From positions 310,001-374,000 of the forward strand of contig NZ_WVRN01000002.1 in the NCBI RefSeq assembly GCF_013112245.1: DNA of 64,000 bases. The letters are read 5' to 3'. Source of the DNA: Ruegeria sp. HKCCD4315. GTDB lineage: Bacteria > Pseudomonadota > Alphaproteobacteria > Rhodobacterales > Rhodobacteraceae. The notes below the pieces were generated by a model. That model was not told the DNA's origin. It made no database searches and saw only the letters and a list, made by a program, of their open reading frames with translations. The position numbers were made by a program, and so were the translations under genes. Shown here piece by piece: positions 10,637 to 19,420 of this stretch. The first letter of the stretch is position 1, and every line of letters starts with the position of its first letter.

Positions 10637-10783
10637 TTTTAGCGCAGTCCCAGTGGCTTTGAGCATATGAAAAGCACAACGCGACAGTCGATCCAGAGCA
10701 ATTTCAGGGAAATGGCTATCGGAATTATTTATATCAAAAACTTACCAATTCAGATTTTTTCATTGCTGGTCTAGGGTTCAGGC
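10637..10783. promoter_or_regulatory. Divergent promoter region of the dioxygenase and aspartate dehydrogenase-like operons
   Basis: A 147-bp gap between two divergent genes, with a clearly AT-rich core at about 10720-10760 against a GC-rich background. It contains T-N11-A type spacing typical of LysR sites, and the LysR gene lies one gene downstream. This is the likely control point of the catabolic cluster. No single operator can be fixed by eye. Confidence 0.45.
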
Positions 10784-11557
10784 ATGAAAATTGCAGTCAT
10801 CGGAACCGGCGCAATAGCGCAATATGTGCAGCACGCCTTGCCAGAACATGGGCACGAGTTGGCGGCCATTATGGTCAGGCCGCATCGTGTCGATTCAAAA
10901 TCGCCCCTGTCCGTCGGCTCGGTTGAGGATCTGCCGGATGGTGTTGATATGGTTCTCGACTGCGCAGGGCACGAGGCTTTGGCCGGTTTGGGGCCAGACA
11001 TTCTGGCGCGGGGCACCGATATAATCAGTGTCTCGGTCGGGGCGCTGGCGGATCAGCAGGTTGCCGACCGGTTGGACAGGGCCGCGCGACAAGGTGGGGG
11101 CCGCTTGCATTTGGCTAGTGGTGCCATTGGCGGGTTGGACTGCCTCAGCGCTGCTGCAGTTGGTCCGCTTAAGTCCGTTACCTATGTGGGGCGCAAACCA
11201 CCTGCGGGGTGGAAAGGGTCGCTTGCTGAGCAATCCCTTGATTTAGGCAATATCAGCAAGGCCGAAACGCATTTTCAGGGTTCCGCCCGAGAAGCAGCGC
11301 TGGCCTATCCCAAGAATGCCAATGTCGCGGCTGCTGTTGCATTGGCGGGTGTTGGATTTGACAAAACACAAGTTCGGTTGATCGCCGATCCGACAATTCA
11401 GAAGAACATTCACGAGGTCGAGGCCGAAGGCGACTTTGGCACCTTTCAGTTTCGGATCAGTGGCACAGCTCTGCCCGACAATCCGCGAAGCTCGGCGCTT
11501 GCGGCGATGAGCGTGCTGTCCAAGCTGGATCAGCTTTGCAAACCGATTGTTCTCTAG
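10784..11557 (+). CDS. L-aspartate dehydrogenase-like NAD(P)-dependent oxidoreductase
   Basis: A 257-residue protein with an N-terminal Rossmann fold (MKIAVIGTGAIAQYVQ) and the NadX/aspartate dehydrogenase C-terminal domain, including SGAIGGLDCLSAA and YPKNANVAAAVALAG, whose KNAN-type segment holds the catalytic histidine/asparagine region of the family. Family members oxidise L-aspartate to iminoaspartate or run reductive amination. Here it is encoded with a LysR regulator and an aldehyde dehydrogenase, opposite a ring-cleavage dioxygenase. It may act on an amino-dicarboxylate released in that pathway, or feed quinolinate synthesis. AGGG lies 8 bases before the ATG, and the LysR gene starts 2 bases after the stop. 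Confidence 0.78.
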   Translation: MKIAVIGTGAIAQYVQHALPEHGHELAAIMVRPHRVDSKSPLSVGSVEDLPDGVDMVLDCAGHEALAGLGPDILARGTDIISVSVGALADQQVADRLDRAARQGGGRLHLASGAIGGLDCLSAAAVGPLKSVTYVGRKPPAGWKGSLAEQSLDLGNISKAETHFQGSAREAALAYPKNANVAAAVALAGVGFDKTQVRLIADPTIQKNIHEVEAEGDFGTFQFRISGTALPDNPRSSALAAMSVLSKLDQLCKPIVL

Positions 11558-11559
11558 CC

Positions 11560-12525
11560 ATGGTTGGGCGTCATTCCCGCATCGTGGATCGTGCGTTGAC
11601 CCGGCTGAAGCTGCGCCAACTGCGTCTGCTGGTCGCGGTGGGTGCGCATGGAAACATCCAGAATGCTGCGCGCGAGTTGGGGATCTCTCAACCCGCTGCC
11701 ACCAAGATGATTCAGGATCTTGAGCTGGACTTCGAAGTTAAACTGTTCACGCGCACCAATCGTGGGGTGGTCCCAACTGTTTTCGGAGAGACCCTGATCC
11801 GTCATGGGAAGCTGATCTTTGCCCAGGTTTCGAACGCTGCGCAGGAACTTGATGACCTAAACGAAGGGAATTCGGGTCGCGTTGTGGTTGGCACGTTGCT
11901 TGCAGCGTCGACCAGTCTTTTGCCTGCGGCCATTGAACTGCTGCTGGAAGACCGCCCGAATGTGGCGGTCAAGATCAGCGAAGGCACCAACGAGGTCCTT
12001 ATGCCCCGGCTGCTGTCGGGCGAGATCGACATGGTTGTGGGCCGTCTGCCCTCACATCGGCATCGCGACAAGATCCGGCAGGAAAAACTGTTTGAGGATC
12101 GAATATTGGCCATTGTTGGTCCGCAGCACCCGCTGGCCGCTTGGGACGACGTGACATTTGCCCAAACCAAACCATTCAGCTGGATACTTCCCCCGCAAGA
12201 GACCACGTTGCGGCGTCAGGTCGATCATTTCTTTGTTGGCCAGCAGCAATATGTGCCGCCAGTTTTGATCGAGTCGGTGTCATATCTGACGAACCGTGCG
12301 CTGTTGCAATCACGCGACTTGATCGGCCTTATGCCCGCAGAAGTCGTCGCTCAGGATGTCGAAAACGGGCACCTTGCCCAGCTGGCCTGGGCGGTTCCGT
12401 TCGGGCAGGGGCCGATTGGTGTGTCTTTCCGAGCAGACGATGATCTGTCGCCCGCCGGCCGGGCCTTTAAGACAGCATTGCACAGGGCGGCGCAGGGTAA
12501 ACCGATCAGCTATTCGCCAAAGTGA
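11560..12525 (+). CDS. LysR-family transcriptional regulator
   Basis: A 321-residue regulator. The helix-turn-helix lies near residues 15-75, with QNAARELGISQPAATKMIQD as recognition segment, and a periplasmic-binding-protein-like effector domain (about 95-305) follows. It belongs to the GbpR/PcaQ-like branch often found with aromatic and sugar-acid catabolism. It is the second gene of the operon that starts at the aspartate dehydrogenase-like gene. ATG 11560 sits directly behind the TAG stop of that gene. It is the probable regulator of the divergent region at 10637-10783, responding to an intermediate of the pathway (inference). Confidence 0.88.
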   Translation: MVGRHSRIVDRALTRLKLRQLRLLVAVGAHGNIQNAARELGISQPAATKMIQDLELDFEVKLFTRTNRGVVPTVFGETLIRHGKLIFAQVSNAAQELDDLNEGNSGRVVVGTLLAASTSLLPAAIELLLEDRPNVAVKISEGTNEVLMPRLLSGEIDMVVGRLPSHRHRDKIRQEKLFEDRILAIVGPQHPLAAWDDVTFAQTKPFSWILPPQETTLRRQVDHFFVGQQQYVPPVLIESVSYLTNRALLQSRDLIGLMPAEVVAQDVENGHLAQLAWAVPFGQGPIGVSFRADDDLSPAGRAFKTALHRAAQGKPISYSPK

Positions 12526-12606
12526 TACCCGTATTTGTTCAATTCACTTGATGTAATACGAGGCGTCGCGCGATTTGAAAACAAGGCAAGAAGAGGTGTC
12601 AGCTTC

Positions 12607-14037
12607 ATGTATCCAGAGCTCAAACTGTACATAGATGGCGCGTGGCGAAAGACCGGGCGTGACATCCCGGTGATTAACCCGGCGACCGAAGAAGAGCTTG
12701 GACGGCTGCCCTGCGCGTCGGTCAAGGACCTGGACGATGCGCTGGAAGCTGCTGTCAAAGGCTTCCGCGTCTGGAGCCGCACGTCTCCTCGCGAACGCGC
12801 GGATACAATCCTGCGTGCTGCGGCCCTGATGCGCGAACGCATCGACGTGATTGCGCATTCAATGACCCTGGAGCATGGCAAACCCTTCAAGCAAGCCCGA
12901 CTTGAAGTGATCCGAGGCGCTGAGTTCTTTGAATGGGACGCGGGCGAGGCCATGCGAACCTATGGGCGTATCATTCCGGCGGCTTGGGGTCACAAATTCG
13001 CCGTACATCACCAGCCAATTGGCGTTGTCGCCGCGTTTTCACCGTGGAATTTTCCCATGAGCCAACCGGCCCGGAAAATCGCCGGTGCATTGGCTTCGGG
13101 GTGTTCGGTGATTTTGAAAGCCGCAGAAGAAACCCCCGCAGGGGCCTTACATATCGCCAAGGCGTTTGAAGATGCCGGGTTACCGCCGGGTGTTCTGAAT
13201 TTGGTATTTGGGGAACCGGCGGAAATTTCCGGGCATCTGATCCCTCAGGATCCGGTACGCCTTGTGGCTTTTACCGGATCTACAACCGTTGGGCGACACC
13301 TGACCGCTCTGGCAGCGCAAAGTGACACACGCGTTCTGATGGAGTTGGGCGGGCATGCACCGGTCATTGTGTGCGAAGACACCGACGTACAAGCTGCGGC
13401 CATCTCTGGCGCGGTGCGCAAGATGCGCAACGCGGGGCAGGTCTGTACCTCGCCCACTCGTTTCTTTGTGCATCAAAGCATTTTTGAGTCATATGCTCGT
13501 GATTTTGTGCAGCGGGCTGCTGACACCGTTGTTGGTAACGGTTTGGATGCTGAGGTCGAAATGGGCCCACTTGCCAACGACCGACGCGTGCGCGCGCTGA
13601 GTGAATTGGTCGAAGACGCGCGCGCCAAAGGCGCGATTGTCGCCACAGGAGGCGCGCCTTTGGGAAACCAAGGTTACTTCTTCCAACCTACGGTCTTGTT
13701 GAACGTTCCTGAGACTGCGCGGGTCATGCAGGAAGAACCATTTGGTCCGGTGGCCGTCATCAACCCTGTATCGTCGTTGGACGAAGCAATCGAACAGGCA
13801 AATTCTGTTCCCTATGGCCTGGCCGGATACGCCTTTACCAACAGGGCAGACTACATCGACCGACTTGTCGATGAGGTTGAGGTTGGCAACCTGTCGATCA
13901 ACACTCTTGAAGCGTCGATGCCGGAAACACCCTTCGGAGGGGTCAAGTCCAGCGGGTCCGGTCGTGAGGGCGGAACCGAAGGGCTTGAGAATTACATGAC
14001 GGTCAAAAACGTCTGGCACTCAGCCAAGATTGTCTGA
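12607..14037 (+). CDS. NAD(P)-dependent aldehyde dehydrogenase (succinate-semialdehyde type)
   Basis: A 476-residue ALDH-superfamily enzyme. The catalytic cysteine is Cys280 in NAGQVCTSP and the general-base glutamate is in MELGGHAPV. FSPWNFPMSQ and GFTGSTTVG-like segments (here AFTGSTTVGRHL) form the cofactor site. It is closest in style to the GabD/succinate-semialdehyde branch. In this cluster it probably oxidises a semialdehyde from ring cleavage to the acid, as aminomuconate-semialdehyde dehydrogenase does, but that is inference. ATG 12607 is chosen because AGAGG lies 8 bases upstream. An earlier ATG at 12535 gives an atypical leader that overlaps the gap after lysR. Confidence 0.9.
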   Translation: MYPELKLYIDGAWRKTGRDIPVINPATEEELGRLPCASVKDLDDALEAAVKGFRVWSRTSPRERADTILRAAALMRERIDVIAHSMTLEHGKPFKQARLEVIRGAEFFEWDAGEAMRTYGRIIPAAWGHKFAVHHQPIGVVAAFSPWNFPMSQPARKIAGALASGCSVILKAAEETPAGALHIAKAFEDAGLPPGVLNLVFGEPAEISGHLIPQDPVRLVAFTGSTTVGRHLTALAAQSDTRVLMELGGHAPVIVCEDTDVQAAAISGAVRKMRNAGQVCTSPTRFFVHQSIFESYARDFVQRAADTVVGNGLDAEVEMGPLANDRRVRALSELVEDARAKGAIVATGGAPLGNQGYFFQPTVLLNVPETARVMQEEPFGPVAVINPVSSLDEAIEQANSVPYGLAGYAFTNRADYIDRLVDEVEVGNLSINTLEASMPETPFGGVKSSGSGREGGTEGLENYMTVKNVWHSAKIV

Positions 14038-14154
14038 GCAAATCCGCATATCCCAAAGAAGGCACGATTTGCCGCGCTTAAAGCGCTTCGCAAAAAGTGT
14101 GTCGTCCGGGTACCAAGGGTAAGTCCAAACGGCAAGGATCAGGTCGGAGGAACA

Positions 14155-16392
14155 ATGGTGTTCACAAAGAGCCAACCCGCGACAACCAAAGGTGCCCCAC
14201 CAGAAAAATCTTTGACCGCACCGCTTGGTGTGGCCATCGCGATGGGTGTCGCGCTAGCATTTATACTCTCGGTATTTTTGTACATGTCCCGAGAAACAAC
14301 GGACCGTATCGGCGAGATGCGAAAGGTTTGGCAGGGTTATTCTGTCGAGACGACCCCGCGCGGATATTGGATTTCGGAAATCCGGGGATATTTTGGGTAT
14401 GGCGGGCTGATCCACAACTTCAAGAACTACGTCTTGCGGCTTGACGCCGAATACAGTCCGATCTTGCAAACGCAGTCGCAGAACCTGCTTACAACGATTG
14501 AGACCTATCGAAATGCTGCCCCTTCGCAGATCGAACTGGATGCGTTGCAGCGGATTGAAAAGGTGGCGCGCGAGTATATCGGGAATATTCCCAAGATCGA
14601 AGCAGGCATAGCCGACGGCCTGCGTGCCGAAGAAATAGATGCTCTGGTGCGGGTCGATGACAGCGACGCACTAGAAGCGCTGTCCCAGCTCGAGGCGCTT
14701 TGGATCACCGAGCGGGATCAAAGCTTATCAGATATGGTTCAGGCGTTCTCGGAAGGGGAACAGCTGGTGCGGCGCTTTTCTGTCCTGCTGATTGGCTTGA
14801 TTGTTGTTGTCGGCGTGATCGCGATCCTGACCACGTTGCTTATCGCCAACATCCTACGTACCAATCGTCGTCTGAAAGCCGAATTGGAGTTGCGTGAACA
14901 GGTGGAACTGGCCGAGCGCAAACTTGCAAGGGCAGTCGAGCAAAGCCCGGCCTCGATCATAATTACGGACACCGAACTGAAGATCGAATATGCCAATCGC
15001 AAGTTCTTTGATCTCAGCGGATACGAAGCCGACGAGATCTATGGGCGCACCCCCAAAATGCTGCAATCAGGACATTCAGGGCAGGGGGTTTACACCGACC
15101 TAAGGCAGAAACTGCAACGCGGGCAAAGCTGGTACGGCATATTTCGGAACCTCAGCAAAGACGGCAATCATTTCTGGGTGTCGACCGCAATTTTTCCTTT
15201 GGTCGATCAAAACGGCAAAGTTACCCACTACATTGGGATTGGCGAAGACATCACCGAAACCCGGCGCACGCATGAGCAATTTGCCCAAGTGCAGAAGATG
15301 GAAGCAGTGGGCATTCTGGCAGGCTCGGTTGCGCATGATTTCAACAACGTGTTGATGAGTATCACCGGGAATGCCGATTTGATCGAACTGGATGCGGAAG
15401 GGAATGACGACATCCAGACCTCGGTCAACCATATTCGAATCGCTGCGCGCCGCGCGCAAGCGTTGGTCCGCAAGATGTTGACCTTCGCCCGGCAAAGACC
15501 ACGTAACCCGCGCCGTGGCGATATGGTCAAAGCCACCCAGGAAGCACTGGACCTTATTCGGGTGTCTGCACCACCCAGTGTCCAAACACGCTTTGATGTA
15601 GAGATCGAAACTGCTTTTTCCGATTTTGATGGCACCCTGTTCTTCCAGACTCTTTTGAACCTGTGCCACAATGCGTTTGAAGCTATCGGCGATCAGCCCG
15701 GCGAAGTTGTGTTGCGCATAGGCTTGGCCGAAAAGGATGCGCTGGATGACCTGCCAGACGGCGCGATCGGCGTGATCCGTCTGGATGTCAGTGACACCGG
15801 CCCGGGGATTGCCCAGGACCTGCAGGAGCAGGTATTCCAACCCTTCTTTTCCACGAAGCCTGTTGGCAAAGGCACCGGCTTGGGCCTGACCATCGTGCAC
15901 AACACGGTTGAGGAATGCCATGGTCGTGTTGAACTTCATTCTGAGCCTGGCAAAGGCACTTGTTTCAGCCTGTACTATCCGTTGATGCCTGCGCTCAGCC
16001 TTGAAGATCAGGCCGAGGTCGAGGCCGTGGCCGGTGACGAACATGTCCTGTTGGTCGACGATGATGAGAACATCCTTTACGTGACCCGTCGATTGCTGAC
16101 GAGATATGGCTATCGGGTCGAGGCGTATTCCGATCCGCTAAAAGCGCGTGATGCGTTTCGCGAGAACCCCGACGGCTATGACATCCTGATCAGCGACCTG
16201 ATGATGCCTGGCCTTCGGGGTACAGATCTGATCGAATCCGTACGCGCAGTGCGGTCTGATTTGCCTGCGATTTTGATCAGCAGTTATTTCGACGATGCCG
16301 AGGTAACGGTTGCCGGAGCCTCGCCCATCATGGTTCAAAAACCACTGGAAGTTCAGTCGCTTGCCCGGATCATCCGATCTCAAATGACCTGA
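14155..16392 (+). CDS. Membrane hybrid sensor histidine kinase with PAS and receiver domains
   Basis: A 745-residue protein. TM1 lies near 24-44, followed by a periplasmic sensor of about 165 residues with the conserved stretch GYGGLIHNFKNYVLR. TM2 lies near 205-230, then a PAS domain (about 260-370), HisKA with phospho-acceptor His394 in VAHDFNNVL, an HATPase domain with NLCHNAFEAI and GTGLGLTIV, and a C-terminal receiver with Asp681 in LISDLMMPG. The SD GGAGG is 6 bases from ATG. It lies just upstream of the iodate-reductase-like operon and there is no regulator gene beside it. The OmpR-type regulator at 26287 is the nearest candidate partner, which would need a phosphotransfer step. The signal is unknown. 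Confidence 0.88.
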   Translation: MVFTKSQPATTKGAPPEKSLTAPLGVAIAMGVALAFILSVFLYMSRETTDRIGEMRKVWQGYSVETTPRGYWISEIRGYFGYGGLIHNFKNYVLRLDAEYSPILQTQSQNLLTTIETYRNAAPSQIELDALQRIEKVAREYIGNIPKIEAGIADGLRAEEIDALVRVDDSDALEALSQLEALWITERDQSLSDMVQAFSEGEQLVRRFSVLLIGLIVVVGVIAILTTLLIANILRTNRRLKAELELREQVELAERKLARAVEQSPASIIITDTELKIEYANRKFFDLSGYEADEIYGRTPKMLQSGHSGQGVYTDLRQKLQRGQSWYGIFRNLSKDGNHFWVSTAIFPLVDQNGKVTHYIGIGEDITETRRTHEQFAQVQKMEAVGILAGSVAHDFNNVLMSITGNADLIELDAEGNDDIQTSVNHIRIAARRAQALVRKMLTFARQRPRNPRRGDMVKATQEALDLIRVSAPPSVQTRFDVEIETAFSDFDGTLFFQTLLNLCHNAFEAIGDQPGEVVLRIGLAEKDALDDLPDGAIGVIRLDVSDTGPGIAQDLQEQVFQPFFSTKPVGKGTGLGLTIVHNTVEECHGRVELHSEPGKGTCFSLYYPLMPALSLEDQAEVEAVAGDEHVLLVDDDENILYVTRRLLTRYGYRVEAYSDPLKARDAFRENPDGYDILISDLMMPGLRGTDLIESVRAVRSDLPAILISSYFDDAEVTVAGASPIMVQKPLEVQSLARIIRSQMT

Positions 16393-16397
16393 GCTTG

Positions 16398-16432
16398 TAA
16401 CATAATTTAACATCTCTTCTCATAGTTTAACA
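16398..16432 (+). promoter_or_regulatory. 10-bp-phased TAACA repeats upstream of the idr operon
   Basis: TAACA occurs at 16398, 16408 and 16428, starting exactly 10 and 20 bases apart, with a degenerate TCTCA at the skipped 16418 position. Three copies are preceded by T or TT. Such tandem repeats phased on one face of the helix are typical of OmpR-family regulator sites. They lie about 100-130 bp upstream of the first gene. Candidate operator for the response regulator encoded at 26287 (inference). Confidence 0.5.
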
Positions 16433-16528
16433 AAGCTCAAATTCTCACGAAACAACTGCTCCTTAGTATTTGCTTAGCCGGTCCTTGGCCACGCCGAGAG
16501 ATCGGAATAGCGAAAAAGGGGCTTTTAG
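16433..16528 (+). promoter_or_regulatory. Leader and promoter of the iodate-reductase-like operon
   Basis: About 96 bases between the TAACA repeats and the first peroxidase gene. It contains candidate core promoter sequence (TTGCTTAGC and surrounding AT-richer DNA near 16468) and a purine-rich AAAAAGGGG upstream of the ATG as ribosome site, 8-10 bases away. The upstream kinase gene ends 136 bases before the operon, so it is probably transcribed separately. Confidence 0.4.
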
Positions 16529-17635
16529 ATGATGACCAAAGCCAGAACATGGTTCTCGGCGCTATCGACAGTTTCGCTGCTGACGATGGGCGTCGCGTTC
16601 CCGGTTCACCAGGCCCAGGCGGATGAGCCGGGCCCGGTAGAAGCCATAGAGTTCGACCCAGCCAAGGCGGCCCTTGGCAAGCGACTGTTTTTTGATCCGC
16701 GACTGTCTGGCGACACCGAGCTGTCTTGTGCTAGCTGCCACCAGCCGGAAAACGGGTTCACCGACGGACAAGCGCTGTCAGACGCATATGCGGGCAGCCT
16801 GCATTTCCGCAACGTGCCGACGCTGATCAACAGCGCCAAGCGCGCAGCGTGGTTCCACGACGGTCGCATAGGCACCAACCTCAACGACGTGACCCGCGAA
16901 AGCATCACCGAGACATACTCGATGAATATGGACATGCGTCTCATGCAGGAACGCATCAAGCAGGACCCGGTCTACGTCGAGATGTTCGAAGCCGCCGGAT
17001 TTGGCGAGCCTTCGAACGGCGGTGTTCGCAACGCGATCCCGGAATACCTGAAAACGCTGATTTCGCGCGGGGCACCTTTCGACTCGGGTGAGATGTCGGA
17101 TGAGGCCAAAGCGGGGTACGAGTTGTTCAACGCAAGCGGCTGTAACTCGTGCCACTCGGGTGAGCGGTTCACCGATGACCTGCCGCACAATATCGGCGTT
17201 GGCGACAATCCTGACATCTGGGCAACTCCGGAACGTCACATCACTTTCGTGACCATGATGAAGTTCCTCGGCGTCGAGAACTACATGAATCTGCGCGACG
17301 ATCCCGGCGCGTATATCCGCACCCACACCGCTGACACGTTCGGCACCTTCATGACCCCAACGCTGCGCGAGCTGACCTATACGGCACCGTATATGCATAA
17401 CGGCTCAATCGCGACGCTTGAGGATGTGGTCGCCTTCTATAACGCCGGTGGCGGTGACGACGAAAACAAGGATCCGCGCATCAAACCGCTGAACCTGAAC
17501 GAGACCGAGCAAGCACAGCTGGTGGCCTTCCTCGAGGCTTTGTCTGGCGAGCCACTGACTGGCCCCGAATTCGTCGCCGAAGAGATCGATACGGACTATG
17601 CGCCGATCGAAAACTGGCAAGACGCAACAAACTGA
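16529..17635 (+). CDS. IdrP-type di-haem cytochrome c peroxidase, first copy
   Basis: A 368-residue exported protein: Sec signal peptide to about residue 31 (cleavage near QAQADE), then two c-type haem sites, C67-x2-C70-H71 and C205-x2-C208-H209. It belongs to the MauG/CcpA family, with LFFDPRLSG before the first haem and PYMHNGSIATLEDVVAFYN at the end supplying a candidate Met ligand. The segment after FHDGR reads IGTNLNDVTRESITET instead of the usual SLEEQ-type sequence, so classical peroxidase activity is uncertain. It is the first of two such genes directly upstream of a Rieske and a Mo-oxidoreductase gene. Paired IdrP1/IdrP2 peroxidases are the hallmark of iodate reductase operons. Which copy corresponds to P1 or P2 was not determined. 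Confidence 0.85.
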   Translation: MMTKARTWFSALSTVSLLTMGVAFPVHQAQADEPGPVEAIEFDPAKAALGKRLFFDPRLSGDTELSCASCHQPENGFTDGQALSDAYAGSLHFRNVPTLINSAKRAAWFHDGRIGTNLNDVTRESITETYSMNMDMRLMQERIKQDPVYVEMFEAAGFGEPSNGGVRNAIPEYLKTLISRGAPFDSGEMSDEAKAGYELFNASGCNSCHSGERFTDDLPHNIGVGDNPDIWATPERHITFVTMMKFLGVENYMNLRDDPGAYIRTHTADTFGTFMTPTLRELTYTAPYMHNGSIATLEDVVAFYNAGGGDDENKDPRIKPLNLNETEQAQLVAFLEALSGEPLTGPEFVAEEIDTDYAPIENWQDATN

Positions 17636-17646
17636 GGAGTGGACCC

Positions 17647-18831
17647 ATGAAAGACCTTAAGTCTTACCTTTCAGGCACAATAGCCACCGCTGCCCTGTTT
17701 GCCGTCCTTGGGTCGCAGGCCATCGCGGAAACCAGTATGGAGATTGAGGCCGGTATCGGCGGGGCAGACCCCGACCCTGATGCGCCACTGGTAGCGCTGG
17801 GTGAACCACCCATCCCGCTGGACAACCCCCAGACCGACGCCAAGATCGAACTGGGCAAAATGCTGTTCTTCGACCCGCGTTTGGGCGGTAACCCGTCGAC
17901 CCCGTGTTCGGCCTGTCACCTGCCCGAAGTGGGCTGGGACGTCGAGGCACCGATCTCGTTTGGCTATCCCGGCACAACCCACTGGCGCAACAGCCAGACC
18001 GTTGTGAACTCGGCTTACTATGGGAAACTGTTCTGGGCGGGTTCGTCCAAGAGCCTTGAGAGCCAAGCGAAATCCGCCGCAGGCGGTGCAGTCGCCGGCA
18101 ATGGCGAGGCGGACATGATGGAGGCGCGTTTGGCCTTCGTTCCCGAATATGTCGAACGGTTCAACGATGTCTTCGGCGATCAATGGCCGCGTATCTCGAA
18201 CGCATGGCGCGCCATCGCCGCGTTTGAGCGCACCATTGTTCAGACCGACACGCCCTTCGACAATTATCTGCGCGGGGATGATGCGGCACTGACGGACGAG
18301 CAAAAGCGCGGGTTGGAGTTGTTCACTGGCAAGGCGCAATGTTCCGAATGCCACAACGGTGCGCTGCTGTCGGATGAGAAATACTACAACACCGGCGTAC
18401 CCGCCTATGACGGTTGGCAAGATGACGGCCTGGCCCAAGTCACCTTCCGGTATGAGCTGTATGCCAAAGGCTCGACCGAAGAGATGTATCGCCACACCAA
18501 GGACGACCCCGGCTTCTATTTCCGCACCAAGGAAAAGGCTGACAAGGGCAAGTTCCGCACGCCAAGCCTGCGCTACACCCTCTATACCGAACCTTACATG
18601 CACAATGGCATGTTAGAGACGCTTGAGGATGTGGTCGAATTCTACAACCAGGGCGGCGGCGAGAATGAGTTCTCGGCCAACAAAACCCAGCTGATCCAAC
18701 CCCTTGGCCTGAATGATCAGGAAAAGGCGGATCTGGTGGCCTTCCTGAAATCCCTGTCCGGTGACGAGATCTTGGTCGAAGAACCTGATCTGCCGGATTA
18801 CCAGCCGCTTCCAGCGGCAGCAGAGGAGTAA
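17647..18831 (+). CDS. IdrP-type di-haem cytochrome c peroxidase, second copy
   Basis: A 394-residue exported di-haem protein, paralogous to the preceding gene and 11 bases behind it. Sec signal peptide to about residue 27 (cleavage after SQAIA). Haem sites are C87-x2-C90-H91 and C232-x2-C235-H236. The family segment normally FWDGR-x2-SLEEQ reads FWAGSSKSLESQA, so the Asp-Arg pair is lost. The end has PYMHNGMLETLEDVVEFYN with a candidate Met ligand. In iodate reducers IdrP1 and IdrP2 are proposed to handle peroxide or reactive iodine intermediates made by IdrAB in the periplasm. The divergent residues in the two copies suggest they work as a complementary pair (inference). Confidence 0.85.
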   Translation: MKDLKSYLSGTIATAALFAVLGSQAIAETSMEIEAGIGGADPDPDAPLVALGEPPIPLDNPQTDAKIELGKMLFFDPRLGGNPSTPCSACHLPEVGWDVEAPISFGYPGTTHWRNSQTVVNSAYYGKLFWAGSSKSLESQAKSAAGGAVAGNGEADMMEARLAFVPEYVERFNDVFGDQWPRISNAWRAIAAFERTIVQTDTPFDNYLRGDDAALTDEQKRGLELFTGKAQCSECHNGALLSDEKYYNTGVPAYDGWQDDGLAQVTFRYELYAKGSTEEMYRHTKDDPGFYFRTKEKADKGKFRTPSLRYTLYTEPYMHNGMLETLEDVVEFYNQGGGENEFSANKTQLIQPLGLNDQEKADLVAFLKSLSGDEILVEEPDLPDYQPLPAAAEE

Positions 18832-18836
18832 GCGTC

Positions 18837-19406
18837 ATGACAGATCATAACGCAACCGGATGCAGCTGTTCGGGCGAGGCCAAAAAGGCCTGCACCGTGA
18901 ACCGCCGCCAATTCCTGTTCGCCTCGGGGGCCACGACCTTTGCCGTGATGGTGGCCATGCCCACCCGTCACGGCCAGGCCGAACAGGTTCCCGCCCTTGT
19001 ATCCACCTATCCGCGCAAGCTGATCGGCAAACTGTCCGAGCTGGAACAGGATGTTCCGGTCGAATTCTACTACCCGGATGAGGGCGATTATTCGGACTCG
19101 ATCCTGGTCAAGACCGGCGTGGAAAGCGGCGGTGGCATCGGTCCGCAAAAGGACGTTGTGGCTTTCAACCTCACCTGCACCCACCAGGGCGGGTCGATGT
19201 ACGACAGCTACAAACCGGAACATAAGGTGCTGGGCCCATGCCCGCTGCACCTGTCCACCTATGACGTGACACGGCACGGCATCCTCGTTTCGGGGCAAGC
19301 CTACCAGTCTTTGCCTCAGGTTCTTTTGGAACTGGACGGTGATGACATCTACGCCGTTGGCATGTTCGGCCTGATCTACGGCCGCTACGACAACCTGATT
19401 GCATAA
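18837..19406 (+). CDS. idrB: Tat-exported Rieske [2Fe-2S] subunit, IdrB/AioB-like
   Basis: A 189-residue small subunit of an arsenite-oxidase-family enzyme. The twin-arginine signal is NRRQFLFASG (Arg23-Arg24). The Rieske ligands are Cys114 and His116 in CTHQGG and Cys135 and His138 in CPLH. The two extra cysteines that form the disulfide in bc1-type Rieske proteins are Gly and Leu here. It should take or deliver electrons to the molybdenum subunit, and its Tat signal would carry the folded pair across the membrane. The n-region before the Tat motif is unusual, with Cys9, Cys11 and Cys19. It starts 5 bases after the second peroxidase gene and ends 14 bases before the large subunit. Confidence 0.85.
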   Translation: MTDHNATGCSCSGEAKKACTVNRRQFLFASGATTFAVMVAMPTRHGQAEQVPALVSTYPRKLIGKLSELEQDVPVEFYYPDEGDYSDSILVKTGVESGGGIGPQKDVVAFNLTCTHQGGSMYDSYKPEHKVLGPCPLHLSTYDVTRHGILVSGQAYQSLPQVLLELDGDDIYAVGMFGLIYGRYDNLIA

Positions 19407-19420
19407 GGGGAAACGGTATC

